In this document: positions 22,438 to 30,173 of the stretch, piece after piece
Position numbering within the stretch: position 1 is the first letter of the stretch
How the letters are laid out: each line of letters begins with the position of its first letter
DNA from: JAOUJD01 sp964353935
Lineage (GTDB): Bacteria; Pseudomonadota; Gammaproteobacteria; Burkholderiales; Burkholderiaceae_F
Direction: 5' to 3'
NCBI GenBank assembly: GCA_964353935.1
Contig: CAYGXL010000017.1
Span: 1-30,173, forward strand
Length of the DNA: 30,173 bases
The notes under the pieces: generated by a model
Database searches by the model: none
What the model saw: only the letters and a program-made list of their open reading frames with translations
Told to the model about the DNA's origin: nothing
Made by a program: the position numbers and the translations under genes

Positions 22438-22947
22438 GTGAACCGTCTTGCGCTGATGCTCGTGTCGACCGCCTTCGCAGCGGCGTCGTTGCCGACGCCG
22501 GCCGCGTCGTCGGACATCTTCCTGTGCGTGGACGCGGACGGCAACAAGGTCTTCCAGAACGTCGGCAGCGGCAAGGGCTGCAAGCGCATGGACGTCGGGC
22601 CGGTGCTGAGCGTGCCGGCGTCGCGCGTGCCGCAGCAGCGTGCGCCGGGGTCTGGCGAGAACCGGGTGACGGCGTCGCCTGCCAGTTTCCCGCGCGTGGA
22701 TCGCGACACCCAGCGTTCGCGGGACAACGACCGCAAGCGCATCCTGGAAGACGAGCTGAAGGCGGAAGAAGACAAGCTCGCGCGGCTGAAGGCCGAGTAC
22801 GGGAACGGCGAGCCGGAGCGGCGCGGCGATGAACGCAACTTCGCGCTCTACGCCGAACGGGTCCAGCGCCTGCGCGACGACCTCGCGCGCGCCGAAGGCA
22901 ACGTCAACGCCCTGCGGCGCGAAATCGCGCTGCTGCGCACCCAGTAG
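22438..22947 (+). CDS. Secreted DUF4124-like protein with coiled-coil C-terminus
   Basis: This 169-residue exported protein starts at GTG 22438 with GGGGAA about 8 nt upstream. Residues 1-23 form a signal peptide (L-A-L-M-L-V-S-T-A-F-A-A-A-S-L, cleavage near P-A-A-S-S). The mature start D-I-F-L-C-V-D-A-D-G-N-K-V-F-Q-N resembles the DUF4124 domain (Y/F-x-C-x-D-x-x-G-x-x-x-F-Q/T-D/N), with two cysteines (Cys30 and the one in K-G-C-K) that could pair. A Pro/Arg/Ser linker follows, then a long charged coiled coil (RKRILEDELKAEEDKLARLK and R-L-R-D-D-L-A-R-A-E-G-N-V-N-A-L-R-R-E). It stands between glnA and ntrB, as small DUF4124 genes do in several Betaproteobacteria. Function is unknown. Confidence 0.82.
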   Translation: MNRLALMLVSTAFAAASLPTPAASSDIFLCVDADGNKVFQNVGSGKGCKRMDVGPVLSVPASRVPQQRAPGSGENRVTASPASFPRVDRDTQRSRDNDRKRILEDELKAEEDKLARLKAEYGNGEPERRGDERNFALYAERVQRLRDDLARAEGNVNALRREIALLRTQ

Positions 22948-23019
22948 CGCCGCGCATCCCTCGCGCCGTCCGGCGCGAGCTCGAGCAGTCTCGATCGATC
23001 ACGGCGGAGGACTCCGCCG

Positions 23020-24123
23020 ATGAACGCCGTCGACTTCGCCGTCCCGGCGGCGGGCAGTCCCGCGCGCTACGAAGGACTGGACCTGCTGTCGACCGCCGTG
23101 CTGCTGCTCGACGCCAGGGCGCGCATCGTTCACGTGAACCAGGCGGCGGAGCTTCTGTTCGACACGTCCCGCAAGACGCTGGTCGGACAGCCCGTCGGGC
23201 GCGTCCTCGGCGACGAAGCGGGCATCCGCCAGCTGGTGTCGGACGCGGAGGGCAACGCGTTCGGGCAGCGCAAGCAGATCATGGAACTGCGGCGCATCGG
23301 TCGCGAGCCGCTGCAGGTGCGGGTGACGGCGACCGCCCAGCTCGCCGAGGCGACCCCGGTCGTGCTCGAGGTGTCCGAGATCGAACAGCAGCTGAAGGTC
23401 GACCGCGAGGAGCGCCAGCTCGGCCTGACCGAAGCCAACCGCCAGCTGATGCGCAACCTCGCGCACGAGATCAAGAACCCGCTGGGGGGCGTGCGCGGCG
23501 CCGCCCAGCTCCTCGAGTCCGAACTGACCCCGGACCAGCGCGAGTACACGCGGGTGATCATCGCGGAGGCCGATCGGCTGCAGGCGCTGGTGGACCGGCT
23601 GCTGGCGCCGCACCGCTCGCCGCGCGTCGTCGCCGACGTCAACATCCACGAAGTGCTCGAGCGCGTCCGCATGGTGATGCTGGCCGAGTTTCCGCGCGGC
23701 CTCGCCATCGAGCGCGATTACGACGCGAGCGCGCCCGAGTTCCGCGGCGACAAGGAGCAGCTGATCCAGGCGGTGCTGAACGTCGTGCGCAACGCCGCCG
23801 AAGCGCTCGAGGACCGCATCGCCGCGGGCGACGCGCAGATCACCCTGCGCACGCGCGTCGCGCGGCAGGCGACGATTGCGCGCACCCGCCACCGGCTGGC
23901 GCTCGACCTTCACATCATCGACAACGGGCCCGGCATCCCTGACGACCTGAAGGACCGGGTCTTCTTCCCGCTCGTCTCCGGGCGCGACACCGGCACCGGG
24001 CTCGGGCTCACGCTGGCGCAGACGTTCGTGCAGCAGCACCACGGACTCATCGAGGTCGACAGCCGCCCGGGCCGCACCGATTTCCGCATCCTGATCCCGC
24101 TGCAGCGAGCCCACGACACATGA
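23020..24123 (+). CDS. ntrB: Nitrogen regulation sensor histidine kinase NtrB
   Basis: This 367-residue soluble kinase phosphorylates and dephosphorylates NtrC under control of PII protein. The N-terminal PAS domain spans about 20-120 (VLLLDARARIVHVNQAAELL). The H-box is NLAHEIKNPLGG (His149), the N-box D-K-E-Q-L-I-Q-A-V-L-N-V-V-R-N-A-A-E-A-L, G1 is IDNGPGIPDD and G2 is GTGLGLTLA. The ATG at 23020 has GGAGGA about 9 nt upstream. There are no transmembrane segments, as expected for NtrB. ntrC follows 22 nt downstream, so the two form an operon. Length is near E. coli NtrB (349). Confidence 0.97.
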   Translation: MNAVDFAVPAAGSPARYEGLDLLSTAVLLLDARARIVHVNQAAELLFDTSRKTLVGQPVGRVLGDEAGIRQLVSDAEGNAFGQRKQIMELRRIGREPLQVRVTATAQLAEATPVVLEVSEIEQQLKVDREERQLGLTEANRQLMRNLAHEIKNPLGGVRGAAQLLESELTPDQREYTRVIIAEADRLQALVDRLLAPHRSPRVVADVNIHEVLERVRMVMLAEFPRGLAIERDYDASAPEFRGDKEQLIQAVLNVVRNAAEALEDRIAAGDAQITLRTRVARQATIARTRHRLALDLHIIDNGPGIPDDLKDRVFFPLVSGRDTGTGLGLTLAQTFVQQHHGLIEVDSRPGRTDFRILIPLQRAHDT

Positions 24124-24145
24124 TTCCCGAAGGACGATCGAAGCG

Positions 24146-25611
<1,466 letters not shown>

Positions 25612-25612
<1 letters not shown>

Positions 25613-25663
25613 GGCCTGTTAACGCCTGGCTCGCGCCTGTGCGATCCAGGCGTTAACAGGCCC
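25612..25663. terminator. 18-bp perfect inverted repeat at the end of ntrC
   Basis: GGGCCTGTTAACGCCTGG pairs without mismatch with CCAGGCGTTAACAGGCCC across a 16-nt loop. The left arm begins in the ntrC stop codon. Only TT follows, so it lacks a U-tract; it may act as a terminator or mRNA stabiliser, or be a member of a repeated palindrome family. It could work in both directions. Nothing else was found in the rest of the gap to 25867. Confidence 0.6.
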
Positions 25664-25867
25664 TTGGAGCCTCCGAAGCGCCCGCGCCGGGGCGACGCCA
25701 TTCGTCCCGGGCGCGTGCACTTCGTCGCCCCGCCCCGCACTTCGTCGCAATCCCGGGGCATTCCGTCACCCGGGACGGATAATCGCGCCCTGTCGATTCA
25801 CTGGGCGCCCGTGCCACGAGCGCGCGCGAGCCCGCCATATCCGGCGCCGGTTCCGGGGGACAAGAAG

Positions 25868-27052
25868 ATGACGAAGAAGGCAAAGTGGTGGCTGGCCATC
25901 GTGGGTGTGTTCGCCGTCGCCACGATCGGGGGCGCGGCGGCGCTGGCGATCAACAAGCGCTCCGAGCAGGCCGCCGCGAGCAAGAAGAAGGACCAGCCGC
26001 CGCTGGAATTCGCCGCGGCCGATGTCGTGAAGCTGCAGCCGAAGCGGCTCGCCGTCGAACTGGCGCTGCCGGGCTCGGTGCAGGCAATGTCGCAGGCGAC
26101 GGTGCGCGCCAAGCTGTCCGCCGAAGTCAGGCGCGTGCTGGTGCGCGAGGGCGATCGGGTCGCCGTCGGGCAGACGGTTGCCGAGTTCGACACCGCGCAG
26201 CTGCGCGCGCAGCTCGCCGAGCGCACGGCAACCTACGAGTCCGCGAAGGCGCAGCTGGCGACCACCGAGCGCACGCGCCAGGCCAACGCCCAGCTCGTCA
26301 AGCAGAACTTCATCTCGCAGAACGCGTTCGACACCGCCGACAGCGCCTACCAGGCGCAGCTCGCCGCTGTTGCCGCAGCGCGCGCGCAGCTCGAGCAAAC
26401 GCAGATCCTGATGGGCGACGCCGTCGTGCGCGCGCCGATCGCGGGCACGGTCGCGAAGCGCAACGTGCAGTCGGGTGAGAAGGTCGCCTTCGACACGCCG
26501 CTGCTTTCGATCGTCGACCTGTCGCAGCTCGAGGTGCAGGCGCAGGTGCCGGTATCGGACGTGACCCAGCTGAAGACCGGCATGCCGGCGCAGGTGGAGA
26601 TCGAGGGCATCGCCGGCCGCAAGTTCGCGGGGCGCGTGGAGCGCATCAACCCCAGCACCGAGCCTGGCACGCGCTCGATCAACATCTACGTGTCGCTGCC
26701 GAACGAGGATTCGCTGCTGCGCACCGGCATGTTCGCCCGCGTCGCGCTCGTCACGTCGGCCGAGGCCGAGGTGCCCGCGCTGCCGATCTCCGCGCTGCGC
26801 GTCGACAACGGAACGACGTTCGTGTGGACGGTCGTCGACGGCAAGCTGGTCCGTCGCCTGGTCGAGGTGGGGCGGCGCGACGAGCGGGCCCAGATGGTCG
26901 AGGTGACCGGAGGGCTGACGGCCAACGACACGGTGATCGCGACCAAGTTCGACAACCTGAAGGACGGCCTCGCCGCGAAAGTCATCGGCGGAATCGGCGA
27001 GGCGCGCGTCGCCGGCCAGGACGCGCCGGTGATCCCGCCGCGCTCCAACTAG
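25868..27052 (+). CDS. RND efflux periplasmic adaptor (membrane fusion protein)
   Basis: This 394-residue adaptor links the inner-membrane pump to an outer-membrane channel. The ATG at 25868 has GGGGGA about 8 nt upstream; the same frame is open further upstream but without family resemblance. A single N-terminal transmembrane anchor (WWLAIVGVFAVATIGGAAAL) replaces the lipid anchor found in AcrA; there is no lipobox Cys. The first lipoyl half (P-G-S-V-Q-A-M-S-Q-A-T-V-R-A-K-L-S-A-E-V) and the second (A-P-I-A-G-T-V-A-K-R-N-V-Q-S-G-E-K-V) flank a coiled-coil hairpin (ERTATYESAKAQLATTERTR). Beta-barrel and membrane-proximal domains follow. The permease gene starts 10 nt later; the two form an operon. 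Confidence 0.94.
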   Translation: MTKKAKWWLAIVGVFAVATIGGAAALAINKRSEQAAASKKKDQPPLEFAAADVVKLQPKRLAVELALPGSVQAMSQATVRAKLSAEVRRVLVREGDRVAVGQTVAEFDTAQLRAQLAERTATYESAKAQLATTERTRQANAQLVKQNFISQNAFDTADSAYQAQLAAVAAARAQLEQTQILMGDAVVRAPIAGTVAKRNVQSGEKVAFDTPLLSIVDLSQLEVQAQVPVSDVTQLKTGMPAQVEIEGIAGRKFAGRVERINPSTEPGTRSINIYVSLPNEDSLLRTGMFARVALVTSAEAEVPALPISALRVDNGTTFVWTVVDGKLVRRLVEVGRRDERAQMVEVTGGLTANDTVIATKFDNLKDGLAAKVIGGIGEARVAGQDAPVIPPRSN

Positions 27053-27062
27053 GACTCGCGCC

Positions 27063-30000
27063 ATGTGGATGACGCGCGTCTCGATCAATCACCCGGTGTT
27101 CGCGACCATGGTCATGGTCGCGCTGACCGTGCTGGGGCTGTTCGCCTACAACAAGCTCGGCGTCGAGCCGATGCCGGACATCAACCCGCCGACCGTGTCG
27201 ATCCGGGTGGTCTATCCGGGCGCGTCGCCCGAGCAGGTCGAGAACGACCTCACGAAGCCGGTCGAGAATGCCGTCAACACCGTGGCGGGCGTCAAGCGGA
27301 TCCTCTCCGCCTCGTACGAAGGCATCTCGTACACGTGGGTCGAGTTCCGGCTCGACGTCGACACGACCCGCGTGACACAGGAGATCCGCGACAAGCTCGC
27401 GCAGATCCGCGCCGGGTTCCCGCGCGACGCGAAGGATCCGATCGTGGAGCGCGGCGGCAGCGAGAACGACCAGCCCGTCGCGACCTACACGCTGGTCGGC
27501 ACCAACAAGACGCAGCGCGAACTGACGCTCGCCGCCGAGCAGATCGTGCAGAAGGGCTTCGAGCGCGTGAACGGCGTCGGCCGCGTCGCGCTAGGGGGAA
27601 CGGTGACGCGGCAGATCCAGGTGCGCGTCGACCCGGCGAAACTGACCGCCTTCGGGCTGACCGTCGACACGGTCGTGCAGGCGCTGCGCAACGCCAACGT
27701 GGCGGTGCCGGTCGGGACGATTTCGAACGCGACCGCGGAGGCGATCGTGCGGGTCGACGGCCGCCTGTCGGAGCCCCGGCAGTTCGACAACATCATCGTC
27801 GCGCGGCGCAACGGCACGCCGATCCTGCTGTCGCAGGTGGCGGAGGTGCGCGACGCCGAGCGCGAGCGCCAGTCGCTGACCCGCGTGAACGGCCAGCCGG
27901 CGGTCGGCGTCTACATCTTCAAGACGCAGGACGCGAACATCGTCGAGGTCGGCCGGGCGCTGAAGGCCGCCGCGGCCGACATCGGCAAGCAGCTGCCGGC
28001 CGGCGCCGAGCTGAAGCTGCTGTGGGCGATGTCCGACTTCGTGCAGCAGTCGGTCGACAACGTCAAGCGCACGATCGTCGAGGGCGCGCTGCTGACGGTG
28101 CTGATCGTGTTCCTGTTCCTCGGGTCGTGGCGCAGCACGGTCATCACGGGCCTGACGCTGCCGATCGCCGTGATCGCGACCTTCATCGCGATCTACGCGC
28201 TCGGCTTCACGCTGAATTACATGACGTTGATGGCGCTGTCGCTGTGCATCGGCCTGCTGATCGACGACGCCATCGTCGTGCGCGAGAACATCGTGCGGCA
28301 CATCCGCATGGGCAAGGACCACTACACGGCGGCCCGCGAGGGCACCGAGGAGATCGGCCTCGCGGTCCTCGCGACCACGTTCTCGATCGTCGCCGTTTTC
28401 GTGCCGATCGCCTTCATGGGCGGGATCATCGGCAAGTTCTTCTACCCGTTCGGCATGACCGTGGTCGTCGCCGTGCTCGTGTCGCTGTTCGTCAGCTTCA
28501 CGCTCGATCCGATGCTGTCGGCCGTCTGGCGGGATCCACCCGAGGGCGCGAAGAACGTGCGCGTGATCGGCCCGGTGCTGACGCGCTTCGACCACCTCGT
28601 CGACAAGCTGCACGCGGTCTACGACGCGCTGCTGCGCTGGGCACTGGCGCACCGCAAGACGACACTGGCGATCGCCACGGCGAGCTTCCTCGCCAGCATC
28701 CCGATTGCCGGCCTGGTCGGCACGGAGATGATGCCGGAGAGCGACGAAGGGTTCACCAGCGTGCGGCTCACGACGCCGGTCGGCTCGAGCCTCGAATACA
28801 CCGACGAGCGCGTGAAGCGCGTCGAGGAGGTGCTGCGCGAATTCAGGGAGATCCAGACGATCAACACCGGCATCGCGACCGATGGCGGCAAGAACACCGC
28901 GCGCATCAACCTGAAGCTGGTGCCGCGCGCCGAACGGTCGCGCACGCAGAAGCAGGTCGAGGCGGCGATCCGCAAGCGGGTGGCCGGCATCCCGGGCGTC
29001 GACCTGCGCGTGGGATGGGGCGGCCCGATCTACGTCGCGCTGCTCGGCAACAACGACGCCGAGATGAACCGCGTGATGCTCGACGTGAAGGAGAAGGTCG
29101 CGAAGATCCCGGGCGTGACCGACATCGAGATCACGGTGAAGGAAGGCACGCCGGCGCTGTCGATCCGGCTGAAGCCAGAACTCGCGGCCGAGTACGGCAT
29201 CACGCACATGCAGCTCGGCAGCACGTTGCGCGCGATGGTGGGCGGAGAGAACTCCGGCTACTGGCTCGCGCCCGACGGCCAGAACTACGAGGTGATCACG
29301 CAGCTGCCGCGCGCCAGCCGCACGGTGGTGGACGACATCGCCAACCTGAACATCTCGACCAGCCGGCTGCTGCCCGACGGCACGCCGGAGATCGTCCCGC
29401 TGCGCGCCGTGGCAACGATCGAGCGCACGTTCAATCCCGAGAACATCCGCCGCCAGGACCTGCAGCGCCGGGTCGCGATGTTCGCGAACGTGCAGGGCCG
29501 CCCGGCGGGCGACGCGGGCAAGGAAGTGCAGGCGCTGGTCAAGGGCTACGAGCTGCCGCCGGGGCTGCGGTTCGACGTCGGCGGGCAGATCAAGGAGCAG
29601 CAGGAGATCAACTCGGCGATCTTCGGCGCGCTCGCGCTCGCGGTGATCTTCATCTACATCGTGCTGGCGTCGCAGTTCGGCAGCTTCATCCAGCCGGTTG
29701 CGATCATGGCGTCGCTGCCGCTGTCGGTGGTCGGCGTGATGCTGGCGCTGCTGCTGACCGGCACGACGCTGAACATCTTCTCGATGATCGGCATCGTGTT
29801 CCTGATGGGCCTCGTGACGAAGAACGCGATCCTTCTGGTGGATTTCGCGAACAAGGGCCAGCGCGACGGGCTGGCCCGCGACGAGGCGCTGCTCGCCGCC
29901 GGCCAGACGCGCCTGCGGCCGATCCTGATGACCACGGGTGCCATGATCTTCGGCATGCTGCCGCTCGCCATCGGCCTGGGCGAAGGCGCCGAGCAGCAGG

Positions 30001-30164
30001 CGCCGATGGGTCGCGCGATCATCGGCGGCGTCATCACCTCGACGCTGCTGACGCTGGTCGTCGTGCCCGTGATCTACAGCTACCTCGACGCGTTCGAGCG
30101 GCGCCTGAAGCGCCGGCGGCACGGCGCGACGGTGCTGTCGCACCAACCGGCCGACAAGGCCTGA
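27063..30164 (+). CDS. RND efflux inner-membrane permease (HAE-1/AcrB-like)
   Basis: This complete 1033-residue proton-driven multidrug pump starts at an ATG with AGGA about 10 nt upstream. It begins M-T-R-V-S-I-N-H-P-V-F-A-T-M-V-M-V and continues with GVEPMPDINPPTVSI and YPGASPEQVENDLTKPVENA. TM4 has the proton-relay Asp pair (GLLIDDAIVVRENIV); the TM10 Lys is in MGLVTKNAILLVDFAN. Two large periplasmic loops and twelve transmembrane helices give the duplicated RND layout. The features fit the hydrophobe/amphiphile (HAE-1) group more than the heavy-metal group; the substrate cannot be read. No outer-membrane TolC-type gene is present before the window ends 9 nt later. Confidence 0.95.
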   Translation: MWMTRVSINHPVFATMVMVALTVLGLFAYNKLGVEPMPDINPPTVSIRVVYPGASPEQVENDLTKPVENAVNTVAGVKRILSASYEGISYTWVEFRLDVDTTRVTQEIRDKLAQIRAGFPRDAKDPIVERGGSENDQPVATYTLVGTNKTQRELTLAAEQIVQKGFERVNGVGRVALGGTVTRQIQVRVDPAKLTAFGLTVDTVVQALRNANVAVPVGTISNATAEAIVRVDGRLSEPRQFDNIIVARRNGTPILLSQVAEVRDAERERQSLTRVNGQPAVGVYIFKTQDANIVEVGRALKAAAADIGKQLPAGAELKLLWAMSDFVQQSVDNVKRTIVEGALLTVLIVFLFLGSWRSTVITGLTLPIAVIATFIAIYALGFTLNYMTLMALSLCIGLLIDDAIVVRENIVRHIRMGKDHYTAAREGTEEIGLAVLATTFSIVAVFVPIAFMGGIIGKFFYPFGMTVVVAVLVSLFVSFTLDPMLSAVWRDPPEGAKNVRVIGPVLTRFDHLVDKLHAVYDALLRWALAHRKTTLAIATASFLASIPIAGLVGTEMMPESDEGFTSVRLTTPVGSSLEYTDERVKRVEEVLREFREIQTINTGIATDGGKNTARINLKLVPRAERSRTQKQVEAAIRKRVAGIPGVDLRVGWGGPIYVALLGNNDAEMNRVMLDVKEKVAKIPGVTDIEITVKEGTPALSIRLKPELAAEYGITHMQLGSTLRAMVGGENSGYWLAPDGQNYEVITQLPRASRTVVDDIANLNISTSRLLPDGTPEIVPLRAVATIERTFNPENIRRQDLQRRVAMFANVQGRPAGDAGKEVQALVKGYELPPGLRFDVGGQIKEQQEINSAIFGALALAVIFIYIVLASQFGSFIQPVAIMASLPLSVVGVMLALLLTGTTLNIFSMIGIVFLMGLVTKNAILLVDFANKGQRDGLARDEALLAAGQTRLRPILMTTGAMIFGMLPLAIGLGEGAEQQAPMGRAIIGGVITSTLLTLVVVPVIYSYLDAFERRLKRRRHGATVLSHQPADKA

Positions 30165-30173
30165 GCGACTCGC

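Noticed and set aside
27591..30146. An 851-codon open frame antisense to the RND permease
   Set aside because: The composition (His, Arg, Asp, Ala) is typical of an antisense shadow of a high-GC gene; no domain is visible.

Overview
The window looks like a chromosomal segment from a high-GC Betaproteobacterium, most likely of the order Burkholderiales. The evidence is the strong G/C preference at third codon positions and the gene content: greB convergent with spoT-rpoZ-gmk-yicC, then a Ser/Thr kinase, PP2C phosphatase, rph, rdgB, hemW, glnA and ntrBC. The organism was inferred from gene order and protein motifs only.

Left part (1-8562), accessory in character. On the minus strand, the N-terminus of a P-type cation ATPase runs off the left edge, preceded by a small DUF3562-like gene. 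Divergent from these is an ArsC-like (low-molecular-weight phosphatase fold) protein whose catalytic cysteine is a serine. A remnant of a trypsin-like protease, an unrecognised 98-residue protein, a secreted glycerophosphodiester phosphodiesterase and a UMF1-type MFS transporter follow. Three tRNA genes, Pro(TGG), Arg(TCT) and His(GTG), end at a hairpin. Just beyond it lies a truncated remnant of a DUF1615 gene, then a Crp/Fnr regulator and, convergent with it, a short FimV-like membrane protein.

Middle part (8789-20574), mostly housekeeping. It starts with a histidine-kinase-like protein that keeps the H-box but has lost the ATP-binding boxes. Next is greB (+), whose 3' end overlaps the 3' end of spoT (-). 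The minus-strand genes yicC, gmk, rpoZ and spoT form a transcription, nucleotide and stringent-response group. Going the other way are a Ser/Thr kinase, a PP2C phosphatase and RNase PH. Inserted between rph and rdgB is a two-gene module: a 72-residue peptide with a double-glycine-type leader and a CPBP (CAAX/bacteriocin-processing) membrane protease. This is the best candidate for an undescribed system here. rdgB and hemW follow.

Right part (20575-30173). This is a nitrogen-control region: three NtrC-type palindromes and a sigma-54 promoter precede glnA, followed by a terminator, a small secreted coiled-coil protein, and ntrB and ntrC. ntrC ends in an 18-bp perfect inverted repeat. The window closes with a two-gene RND efflux operon (membrane fusion protein and inner-membrane permease) with no outer-membrane channel gene before the edge.
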